This document shows positions 14,670-21,563 of a stretch of DNA of 24,235 nucleotides, in pieces; the first letter of the stretch is position 1; each line of letters begins with the position of its first letter. The position numbers and the translations under genes are program-made. The DNA comes from Proteiniphilum sp. UBA4084 (GTDB taxonomy: Bacteria; Bacteroidota; Bacteroidia; Bacteroidales; Dysgonomonadaceae), in contig DFYK01000088.1 of the NCBI GenBank assembly GCA_002383605.1, positions 3,341 through 27,575 of the forward strand, read 5' to 3'. The notes under the pieces are model-generated. The model worked only from the letters and a program-made list of their open reading frames with translations, ran no database searches and was not told the DNA's origin.

Positions 14670-15728
14670 ATGCACCAGACCCTACCTAAACGCCAGGAAG
14701 ATATCGGACTCTCGCCGCATGAACTGAAATTTCGGGGGCGGCATCGTTCCCCGGAGGTGCGAATGACTGTTTTTGATATCGGAACAGAAGATGTGACAGA
14801 AACTATCATTCATTCGGTAGAAGAACTTCAGTCGTATAAAGACAAGCTCATGTGGCTGAATATAGACGGTCTGCACAATGAGACACTGATGGGGGAACTG
14901 GCAGATCGTCTGCATATTCCGGCAGAGATTCTCTCGGATGTGATGGAGCCGGGTACGCGCCCACAGACGGAAGAGTTCGACGATGGCCTCTTCCTGTCCA
15001 TCAAAATGATGCAGTTCGACGAAACGTTGAATCAGGTGTCCATCAATAATCTGAGTATCGTGGTGATGAGCAATATGCTGATTACCTTTCAGGAGGAGCA
15101 CAGCAGCCTGTTTAATCCCGTAAAAGAGCGACTTAAAAAGCATAACAGGAGATTCAGGTCTCTGGGAGCCGATTATCTTGCCTTTGCCCTCCTTGATGTT
15201 GTGATTGACAATTACATCTTTATTCTGGGTGTGCTTGGCGAAAAAATTGAGGCACTGGAGAATAAGATGGTGCTCAACCCCGACAGGGGAATACTAAAAA
15301 TAATTAACCTGTTCAAACGCGAACTGAGCGATCTGGGGCGTTACATAAAACCTGCCAGGGAGATGATTACGAGCCTCGTGAAGAACGACGGCGACTTTAT
15401 TACACGGAAAAATTATAAATATTTTAAAGAGTTGCAGGATAACATAAACCAGGCAGTGGAACTACTGGATTATTATCGTGAGATCCTGTACGATGAATTG
15501 AATATTTATCACTCTTCCATGAGTACCCGGCTGAACGACATCATGGCACTTCTGACGGTCTTTTCAGTGATATTCATCCCGCTCACCTTTATCGTGGGCG
15601 TGTATGGAATGAATTTCAAAAACATGCCGGAACTCCAACTGCCGCACGGCTATTTTATTGTCTGGGGCGTGATGCTGCTGATTGCAGCCGGCATGCTCTG
15701 GTATTTTAAAAGAAAAAAATGGTTCTGA
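14670..15728 (+). CDS. corA: Magnesium/cobalt transporter CorA
   Basis: CorA is a homopentameric Mg2+ channel of the inner membrane. From the ATG at 14670 the protein has 352 residues, with a large cytoplasmic funnel domain, a long stalk helix (about 205-290) and two C-terminal membrane helices. The first helix, ending VGVYGMNF, holds the GMN selectivity signature (313-315), followed by the short acidic loop KNMPELQLPHGY and a second helix leading to the basic tail FKRKKWF. A TTG two codons earlier is less likely than the ATG. The strand after the stop carries a strong terminator. No M-box riboswitch was recognised upstream. Confidence 0.96.
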   Translation: MHQTLPKRQEDIGLSPHELKFRGRHRSPEVRMTVFDIGTEDVTETIIHSVEELQSYKDKLMWLNIDGLHNETLMGELADRLHIPAEILSDVMEPGTRPQTEEFDDGLFLSIKMMQFDETLNQVSINNLSIVVMSNMLITFQEEHSSLFNPVKERLKKHNRRFRSLGADYLAFALLDVVIDNYIFILGVLGEKIEALENKMVLNPDRGILKIINLFKRELSDLGRYIKPAREMITSLVKNDGDFITRKNYKYFKELQDNINQAVELLDYYREILYDELNIYHSSMSTRLNDIMALLTVFSVIFIPLTFIVGVYGMNFKNMPELQLPHGYFIVWGVMLLIAAGMLWYFKRKKWF

Positions 15729-15740
15729 TGTACAAACAGA

Positions 15741-15787
15741 AAGGGCTTAAAATACAGCTGTCGTTGAGACTGCAGTTTTAAGCCCTT
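15741..15787. terminator. Two-way terminator between corA and the DUF4919 gene
   Basis: AAGGGCTTAAAA (15741-15752) and TTTTAAGCCCTT (15776-15787) form a perfect 12-bp stem around a 23-nt loop that holds a small inner pair (ACAGC with GCAGT, imperfect). The stem ends in T- or A-rich sequence on both sides, and the convergent genes end on either side of it, so it probably stops both transcripts. Confidence 0.8.
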
Positions 15788-15814
15788 AGGAATTTCTTTC
15801 CGACAGGAGAATAT

Positions 15815-16510
15815 TTACATTTTTCCGCCGCCGCGCACACTGAGGTGATCAATGATGGGACTGATGTTGAAGTAAACCCGTTCTACGCCGAAACGGTTCT
15901 CGCCCAGCGACAGATAATTAACCTTATTTCCTTTCAAAATTTTGTCTTCTCCTCCGAAGTTGTACCCCAGGAAAGGCAGAATGTCATATTCATGAGCCAC
16001 TTTGATGACATAAAAAGGGGTCTTCTCCGACATGCCGTCGCCGGTGCCGATAATGGCATCCTGCACGATACGCCGCTTGAGAGCAACCTTCTTATATTCT
16101 TCCGTATTATTCTCCTGCGCGTATACCAGTAGTTTTGCATTCAGCGCACGCAGGTTGAACGGATCCTCCAGCAGCAGAGCATCAGCATATTGCACGATAC
16201 TTTTGTAGTCTTCCTGAACGAAAGATTGTTTTGACAAGATTGCCGCCAGCTTGCTGTTGAATTCGGAAGTGTCGGTTGGAACATATCCCGGCTGGTATAT
16301 GTACCCAAAATAGAGGTGTCTTCCCTCCTCAGGGGTCATCTGGGTTCCGTCCTGATATTTTTTTATCAGGTTCGGATAGTAATAGGAGGAAACTGATTCT
16401 TTGGTGTTCCTTTCGATCTGTGCAAAATCGGGCGCCTTGAATATATCCTGCGCGTTTGTCTGAAGAATGATGCTTGTGCTAAAAGCGAGTATAAACAATA
16501 TTTTCTGCAT
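15815..16510 (-). CDS. Secreted DUF4919-type protein
   Basis: The 231-residue protein begins with a clear signal peptide (MQKILFILAFSTSIILQTNA, predicted cut after A20), so it is exported. The mature part starts with QDIFKAPDFAQIERNTKES and contains SYYYPNLIKKYQDGTQMTPEEGRHLYFGYIYQPGY in two blocks, a pattern I associate with the Bacteroidota DUF4919 family. A helical middle (about 85-150) recalls TPR-like packing, and the rest is strand-rich, ending NISPIIDHLSVRGGGKM. No catalytic motif is visible and the function is unknown. It follows fabD by 69 bp and may be part of that transcript; no TAnnTTTG was found in the gap. Confidence 0.75.
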   Translation of the reverse strand: MQKILFILAFSTSIILQTNAQDIFKAPDFAQIERNTKESVSSYYYPNLIKKYQDGTQMTPEEGRHLYFGYIYQPGYVPTDTSEFNSKLAAILSKQSFVQEDYKSIVQYADALLLEDPFNLRALNAKLLVYAQENNTEEYKKVALKRRIVQDAIIGTGDGMSEKTPFYVIKVAHEYDILPFLGYNFGGEDKILKGNKVNYLSLGENRFGVERVYFNISPIIDHLSVRGGGKM

Positions 16511-16579
16511 AGCGTTTGTTTTAATTGTTAGATTTTGTATTCTGCTACGGTGCGTATTGTTTAAACACCTGCAAACCGG

Positions 16580-17461
16580 TTATTGTTTCCCGGAAACCGT
16601 TACACTCTTGTCTATTTTAGATATCAACCCCTGCAACACACTACCCGGACCCAGCTCCACAAATTCAACGGCACCATCAGCAATCATCTGTTGTACCGAT
16701 TGCGTCCATTTCACCGGAGAGGTAAGCTGCACGATGAGATTCTTCCTGATGACGGCAGGATCGGTCTCTCCCACAGTGGAGACATTCTGATAAATGGGAC
16801 AAACCGGTACTGAGAAGGGTGTTGCTTCGATTGCTTCCATCAGTTCCAGCCTGGCCGGCTCCATCAGCGGTGAGTGAAAAGCGCCACCCACCTTCAGCGG
16901 CAGGGCTCTTTTGGCACCTGCTTCCTTCATCAGCTCACATGCTTTTTCTATTCCGCTGTTCGATCCGGAGATCACAATCTGCCCCGGACAGTTGTAGTTG
17001 GCTGGAACCACCACATCATCCACCAGAGCACAGATCTCTTCCACCTTCTCGTCGGGTAGCCCCAGGATAGCAGCCATGGTGGAAGGATTGGCTTCACAGG
17101 CTTTTTGCATGGCCAACGCACGGGCATAGACCAGCTTTAATCCGTCTTCAAACGACAAAGCACCGGCAGCTACCAGGGCGGAGAATTCACCCAGCGAATG
17201 TCCGGCCGTCATATCGGGCTGAAACTCTTCACCCAGGCTCTTTGCCAGAATCACCGAGTGGAGGAAGATGGCCGGCTGCGTCACCTTTGTTTGTCGCAGG
17301 TCTTCGTCTGTACCGGTAAACATCAGATCCGTGATCCGGAAGCCCAATATCTCGTTCGCCTTCTCGAAAAGCTCCTTCGCCAAAGGCAGTGTGTCATATA
17401 ACTCTTTTCCCATGCCCACAAACTGGGCTCCCTGACCGGGGAATACATACGCTCGTTTCAT
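16580..17461 (-). CDS. fabD: Malonyl-CoA:ACP transacylase FabD
   Basis: FabD moves malonyl from CoA to acyl carrier protein and so starts type II fatty acid synthesis. The 293-residue protein has the N-terminal FPGQGAQFVGMG, the nucleophile elbow GHSLGE with Ser89, Arg114 in YARALAMQ, and His196 in GGAFHSPLM, which completes the Ser-His active site. GPGSVLQGLISKI at the end is also typical. Length and motifs are normal for a stand-alone enzyme. Other fab genes are not next to it. The 164-bp gap upstream contains a degenerate tandem duplication and no clear promoter, so expression may depend on the acyl-CoA synthetase transcript or on an unrecognised promoter. Confidence 0.96.
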   Translation of the reverse strand: MKRAYVFPGQGAQFVGMGKELYDTLPLAKELFEKANEILGFRITDLMFTGTDEDLRQTKVTQPAIFLHSVILAKSLGEEFQPDMTAGHSLGEFSALVAAGALSFEDGLKLVYARALAMQKACEANPSTMAAILGLPDEKVEEICALVDDVVVPANYNCPGQIVISGSNSGIEKACELMKEAGAKRALPLKVGGAFHSPLMEPARLELMEAIEATPFSVPVCPIYQNVSTVGETDPAVIRKNLIVQLTSPVKWTQSVQQMIADGAVEFVELGPGSVLQGLISKIDKSVTVSGKQ

Positions 17462-17510
17462 ATCAAAGTTTTGTTTTTGTTCTAAATATTTTTATAGTAC
17501 AATTTACTCC

Positions 17511-17626
17511 CAAACCGCTGTCTTTATCAATCTTTCACCTCCAAAGCTGACCGCTGAAAGCTAAATCTCAAACCGCTGTCTCTGACAACCACCCACTACC
17601 CAAGCTGATCGCTGATCGCTGACCGC
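17511..17626. repeat. Degenerate 58-bp tandem duplication upstream of fabD
   Basis: Two units, 17511-17568 and 17569-17626, align without gaps. Both begin CAAACCGCTGTCT, and 33 bp into each is AAGCTGAyCGCTGA. By hand count 40 of 58 positions agree (69 percent). The copies lie in the gap between the acyl-CoA synthetase stop and fabD, reaching the last bases of the former. Confidence 0.6.
17545..17565. repeat. Heptamer repeat, three units
   Basis: AGCTGAC, CGCTGAA and AGCTAAA occur in tandem, the same heptamer family as at 9220-9247 (read on the other strand) and 17603-17630. Confidence 0.55.
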
Positions 17627-17630
17627 TATT
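17603..17630. repeat. Heptamer repeat, four units
   Basis: AGCTGAT, CGCTGAT, CGCTGAC and CGCTATT occur in tandem and run across the stop codon of the acyl-CoA synthetase gene. Confidence 0.6.
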
Positions 17631-19281
17631 TACTCTTCTCCCGTATCTCTACCCGGCGGATCTTTCCGCTGATGGTTTTCGGCAATTCATGTACAAATTC
17701 AATTACACGCGGGTATTTATAGGGAGCCGTCACATTTTTTACATGCTCCTGAATCTCTGCGATCAGCTCATCGCCTGCGCGTGTTTTGTATTCTTCTGCC
17801 AGCACGATGGTGGCTTTGATCACCTGGCCTCGGATTTCGTCGGGCACACCGGTGATGGCACACTCCACCACGGCGGGATGCGTCATCACGGCGCTCTCCA
17901 CCTCGAAAGGGCCAATGCGGTAGCCGGAGCTTTTGATCACATCATCGGTGCGCCCCACGAACCAGTAGTAGCCATCTTCGTCACGCCACGCCATGTCGCC
18001 CGTGTGGTACACATGGTCGGCATAAACCTGCCTGGTCAGTTCCTGATCGCGGTAATATCCCATGAACAGCGACAGGGGCCTGTTCTCATCGGTGTAGAAG
18101 ACAATCTCGCCCTGTTCTCCATCTTCTGCCGAACGGCCGTCCCAGGTGAGCAGATCCATCTTGTAGAGCGGGTTGGGCACCCCCATGGAGCCCGGCTTCG
18201 GTTCAATCCAGGGAAAGGTGATGATGGTGGGTGCCGTCTCTGTCTGGCCAAAAGCTTCCATCATCTTGATTCCTGTCTGTTCATAAAATGATTCAAATAC
18301 CGATGGATTCAGCGCTTCACCGGCCGTAGTACAGTATTCCAGCGACGAGAGATCATATTTGTTCAGATCTTCCCGGATCAAAAAGCGGAAGATGGTGGGA
18401 GGAGCACAGAAGGAGGTTACCTTGTAGGTCGATATCATGCGCAGCATGTCGTCGGGGACAAAGCGCCCCTCAAAGTCATACACAAATACGCAGGCTCCCA
18501 CAATCCACTGTCCGTAAAGCTTGCCCCATACTGCCTTGGCCCACCCGGTGTCGGCCACGGTGAGGTGAACGCTGTTTTCGTGCAGGTTGTGCCAGTATTT
18601 GGCGGTGGTAATATGTCCCAGCGGATAGGTGAAATCATGGATCACCATCTTGGGCTGTCCCGTGGTGCCGGAAGTAAAATAAAGGATCATGATGTCCTCA
18701 TTGGAATTGACTTTTTCCGGCTTTACAAACGGAGCGGCATGTTCCACCCCCTGATGAAAACTGATCCATCCTTCCGGAATGTTTTCACCGACAAGAACGC
18801 AGTGCTTCACCGTGGACGATTGGTCCATGGCAAGATCCACATGGGTGATCAGGTTATCGTCTGCCGCAGCAACAATAGCTTTGACGTCTGCCGCGTTATT
18901 GCGGTAGATGATGTCTTTGTCGGTCAGCAGGTGCGTCGCGGGAATTGCCACGGCACCGATCTTGTGCAATGCAAGGATGGTCTGCCAGAACTCGATGCTT
19001 CGCTTGAGGATGAGCATGACCATATCTCCTTTTCCAACGCCCAGCGACTGAAAGAAGGAAGCGGTCTTATCGGACAGGGTTTTCAGTTCCCCGAAGGTAA
19101 GGTCGTGGTGAGCACCCTTGTCGTTTGTCCAGCAGAGTGCCAGTTTTTGCGGATCTGTCGCTGCCCAGGCATCCACCACATCGTAGGCAAAATTGAAGTT
19201 TTCGGGTACCAGGATCTCGTAATTTTCAATAAAATCCTGATGCGAACTGAATGCAGTTTTCTTTACAAATCTTTCTAACAT
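17626..19281 (-). CDS. Acyl-CoA synthetase (AMP-forming, ACSM/acetyl-CoA-synthetase-like)
   Basis: This 551-residue enzyme activates a carboxylic acid to acyl-AMP and then acyl-CoA. It has the P-loop YFTSGTTGQPK (201-211), the A5-type motif EAFGQTET (342-349), YHTGD with the ribose-binding Asp (425-429), the hinge GRTDDVIKSSGYR (443-455), and the C-terminal catalytic Lys540 in PKTISGK. The segment TVADTGWAKAVWGKLYGQW is like medium-chain/ACSM-type synthetases, so the substrate is probably a short, branched or medium-chain acid; this is inference. It starts 30 bp after the XRE-cupin regulator on the same strand, a two-gene unit. The 3' end contains heptamer repeats overlapping the stop. Confidence 0.92.
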   Translation of the reverse strand: MLERFVKKTAFSSHQDFIENYEILVPENFNFAYDVVDAWAATDPQKLALCWTNDKGAHHDLTFGELKTLSDKTASFFQSLGVGKGDMVMLILKRSIEFWQTILALHKIGAVAIPATHLLTDKDIIYRNNAADVKAIVAAADDNLITHVDLAMDQSSTVKHCVLVGENIPEGWISFHQGVEHAAPFVKPEKVNSNEDIMILYFTSGTTGQPKMVIHDFTYPLGHITTAKYWHNLHENSVHLTVADTGWAKAVWGKLYGQWIVGACVFVYDFEGRFVPDDMLRMISTYKVTSFCAPPTIFRFLIREDLNKYDLSSLEYCTTAGEALNPSVFESFYEQTGIKMMEAFGQTETAPTIITFPWIEPKPGSMGVPNPLYKMDLLTWDGRSAEDGEQGEIVFYTDENRPLSLFMGYYRDQELTRQVYADHVYHTGDMAWRDEDGYYWFVGRTDDVIKSSGYRIGPFEVESAVMTHPAVVECAITGVPDEIRGQVIKATIVLAEEYKTRAGDELIAEIQEHVKNVTAPYKYPRVIEFVHELPKTISGKIRRVEIREKSK

Positions 19282-19311
19282 GATAACCTGATGATTGAGG
19301 GATTGCGTGGG

Positions 19312-19872
19312 TTAGGGGTATAAAACTACGGCAAGAAATTTTACCTGCTTGTTGTTGAGCGCTTTCATGCCGTGCGGAAGGGAAGAGTCGAAATAAATGC
19401 TGTCTCCCTCATTGAGGATCAGATCTTTTTCGTTTATCTTCAACATCATGCTTCCTTCCAGAATCATGTTGAACTCCTGACCCGCGTGAATATTCTGGTA
19501 GAAATCATCTTCCATGGGCTTTGGTTCTACCGTTACCACGAAAACCTCAGCTACATTATTGGTGAAGCCCGAGGTGAGCGACTGGTACTTGTAGGCCGAT
19601 ACCCTTTCCACGCTAACCCCTTTATCTTTGCGGGTGACAAAGTAAGCATTCATTTTGGGTTCGGTGCCAAACATCAGGGTGGCCAGGTCCACGTTGAACT
19701 CCCGTTCAATTCGCTGTAAGAACGAAACAGAGATGTCCTTTTCGCCTGTTTCAAATTGCAGATAGACTGCTTCATCCACCTCCAGCCTGTGGGCCATCTC
19801 AGCAGATGAAAAATCGATAGCATCACGTAAACCCCTGATGCGTTCGCCTATTTGTTTTAAATCTGTTCCCAT
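19312..19872 (-). CDS. XRE-family transcriptional regulator with C-terminal cupin domain
   Basis: The 186-residue protein has a helix-turn-helix of the XRE/HTH_3 type at about 8-65 (IGERIRGLRDAIDFSSAEMA, then YLQFETGEKDISVSFLQRI) and a cupin barrel at about 110-183 with HAGQEFNMILEG (H129, E133) and SLPHGMKAL (H167), as in regulators that sense a small ligand through the cupin. It lies 30 bp upstream of the acyl-CoA synthetase and probably controls it, and perhaps itself, in response to an acid or acyl-CoA; that is inference from the arrangement. Upstream there is a -7 box and two short palindromes. Confidence 0.9.
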   Translation of the reverse strand: MGTDLKQIGERIRGLRDAIDFSSAEMAHRLEVDEAVYLQFETGEKDISVSFLQRIEREFNVDLATLMFGTEPKMNAYFVTRKDKGVSVERVSAYKYQSLTSGFTNNVAEVFVVTVEPKPMEDDFYQNIHAGQEFNMILEGSMMLKINEKDLILNEGDSIYFDSSLPHGMKALNNKQVKFLAVVLYP

Positions 19873-19900
19873 TGTGGTACGTATTGATTATTTTTCTCGA

Positions 19901-19923
19901 GGTATATACCCTGTCTTGTACAA
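19901..19923. promoter_or_regulatory. Paired palindromes near the XRE-cupin transcription start (possible operators)
   Basis: GGTATATACC (19901-19910) and TTGTACAA (19916-19923) are perfect palindromes with centres 14 bp apart, placed at or just downstream of the predicted start of transcription. Such sites suit autorepression by a dimeric HTH protein. This is a positional argument only. Confidence 0.35.
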
Positions 19924-19928
19924 AGCTG

Positions 19929-19936
19929 CAAAGATA
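19929..19936 (-). promoter_or_regulatory. -7 promoter box for the XRE-cupin/acyl-CoA synthetase unit
   Basis: The minus strand reads TATCTTTG, an exact TAnnTTTG match, about 57 bp before the ATG at 19872. A TTTA about 20 bp upstream is a poor -33. It lies in the 76-bp gap after the ZIP transporter gene and indicates a separate transcript. Confidence 0.6.
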
Positions 19937-19948
19937 CTTATTTTTTGT

Positions 19949-20743
19949 TTAAATAAACAGAAACAAACTGACTGCCATCACAGCCATTCCGGTGACCAGG
20001 CCGATAATGGAAAGATGGTGCTTGCCGTATTTCTCGGCACTGGGAAGCAATTCATCCAACGAGATAAAAATCATAATCCCCGATACGGCCGATAGTACCA
20101 ACCCGTCCAGTGCCGGATTCCAGAACGGCAACAGGAACAAAAAGGCAATCAGCGCGCCCACCGGCTCGGCAAGTCCCGACGCAAAGGAGAGCCAGAATGC
20201 TTTCTTTTTGCTTCCCGTGGAGTGATAGATGGGAACGGCAACGGCAATGCCTTCGGGAATATTGTGAATGGCGATGGCAGCCGTGATGGGAATGGCTACT
20301 TCCATTGAATTCAGGGCCGACATGAAGGTGGCGATCCCTTCGGGAAAGTTATGGATGGCAATGGTTACAGCCGTGAAGATGCCGGTCTGCTTCAGCCGGT
20401 AGTTCGATTTCATCTCTTCCACTCCGTGCATCTCGTGCGGATTTCTTGATTCGGGAATCAGAAAGTCGATCAGCGCGATCAGCGCGATCCCGCCGAATAA
20501 TCCCAGAATCATGTAAAGCATTCCTGTTTTCTCACCATATATGCCGGACAACGATGCCAATGACTTTGGCAGCATCTCCATGAAAGAGACATAGATCATT
20601 ACGCCGGCAGAAAGACCCAGAGCAAGGCTTAGAAAGTTGGTGTTCGTGCGTTTGGCCACGAAAGCGATCAAGCTACCGATGCCGGTGGACAGACCGGCAA
20701 ACAGCGTAAGCAACAAAGCGATGAGGATGGTTTGGTTGTCCAT
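19949..20743 (-). CDS. ZIP-family divalent metal transporter (ZupT-like)
   Basis: The 264-residue inner-membrane protein has the ZIP family's eight-helix pattern and the two metal-binding motifs HNFPEGIATF (H131, E135) in helix 4 and HNIPEGIAVAVP (H160, E164) in helix 5. A short His-containing loop (HEMHG, about 103-107) lies before them. It imports zinc, and possibly iron or manganese, into the cytoplasm; ZupT is the best-known bacterial member with these motifs. The ATG at 20741-20743 shares one base with the stop of the inositol monophosphatase gene (TAATG), so translation is probably coupled. An upstream in-frame ATG at 20851 would overlap that gene by 108 bp and is rejected. Confidence 0.92.
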   Translation of the reverse strand: MDNQTILIALLLTLFAGLSTGIGSLIAFVAKRTNTNFLSLALGLSAGVMIYVSFMEMLPKSLASLSGIYGEKTGMLYMILGLFGGIALIALIDFLIPESRNPHEMHGVEEMKSNYRLKQTGIFTAVTIAIHNFPEGIATFMSALNSMEVAIPITAAIAIHNIPEGIAVAVPIYHSTGSKKKAFWLSFASGLAEPVGALIAFLFLLPFWNPALDGLVLSAVSGIMIFISLDELLPSAEKYGKHHLSIIGLVTGMAVMAVSLFLFI

Positions 20744-21528
20744 TATCGTCCGTGAATAATGTGGTCCATGATTTCCTGATGGATGGCTCCGTTGGAGGCC
20801 ACCATCTCTTTCCCGAAAATGTAATTGTCGCCATCGGTGAAGTCGCTGCATCTACCTCCTGCGCACTGCAGGATGAAAGCTCCGGCTGCCACATCCCAGG
20901 GCGATAGTCCCGAGTGGAAGTAGGTATCGCTGATGCCGGCCGCCACATAGCAAATCTCCAGTGCCGCCGACCCTTTGATGCGGAAGCTGCATTTTCGGAA
21001 TTGCTTCATTGCGTGTTTCAGGATCTGTTCTCCTTTTTCATCGAGGCTGTAGGGAATGCCGAATCCAATGTAACCGTTTTCCAGCTTTGCCTGCTTGCTC
21101 ACCTGCAGCGAGATATCGTTCAGGAAAGCCTTACCCTTTTCCGTGGCAGAAAACATCTGATCCGCCACCGGATCAAACACTACTCCCAGTATCACCTCCC
21201 CGTCTTTCATCAAGGCGATGCTTACCGAAAAAGGGGTATCGCCATGCACGTAGTTGGTGGTACCGTCCAGCGGATCGATAATCCAGGTGAAGATACGCTG
21301 CTCAAAAGCTACCGTGTCCTCCTCGGTAAGAAATCCGGCTTCCGGAAGCAATTCCTGCAGCGCTGCTACCAGCATCTGCTCAGCTTCCTTGTCGATATAC
21401 GTTACATAATTGCGTGCACCTTTCAGTTCGATATCGTTTCGCCCGAGCAGGGCCTGCTCATTTTTTAGATACACACCCGTTGTTCGGGCGATTTGTTTTA
21501 CCTGACTGCACAGTTTTTCCAGATCCAT
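20743..21528 (-). CDS. Inositol monophosphatase-family phosphatase
   Basis: This 261-residue enzyme belongs to the metal-dependent IMPase/SuhB/CysQ superfamily, which removes phosphate from inositol phosphates, 3'-phosphoadenosine nucleotides or sugar phosphates. Visible ligands are Glu69/Glu70 in FLTEED, Asp85 and Asp88 in IIDPLDGTTNY, and Asp212 in SPWDVAAG. Substrate cannot be told from these motifs; the short, SuhB-like length makes inositol-1-phosphatase the default name. The ATG at 21528 is preferred to 21546, six codons upstream, because it sits at the usual family N-terminus. It is 35 bp downstream of the S9 peptidase gene and overlaps the ZIP gene by 1 bp. Confidence 0.93.
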   Translation of the reverse strand: MDLEKLCSQVKQIARTTGVYLKNEQALLGRNDIELKGARNYVTYIDKEAEQMLVAALQELLPEAGFLTEEDTVAFEQRIFTWIIDPLDGTTNYVHGDTPFSVSIALMKDGEVILGVVFDPVADQMFSATEKGKAFLNDISLQVSKQAKLENGYIGFGIPYSLDEKGEQILKHAMKQFRKCSFRIKGSAALEICYVAAGISDTYFHSGLSPWDVAAGAFILQCAGGRCSDFTDGDNYIFGKEMVASNGAIHQEIMDHIIHGR

Positions 21529-21563
21529 AGTCGATTTTTTTCTCAATTATATTTTGTCCGATT

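Noticed and set aside
14462..14689. 75-codon Lys/Arg-rich plus-strand ORF before corA
   Set aside because: It overlaps the corA start in another frame, has homopolymer-driven composition and shows no recognisable motif.
18565..19278. 237-codon plus-strand ORF
   Set aside because: It is the antisense frame of the acyl-CoA synthetase, with no start context or family features.
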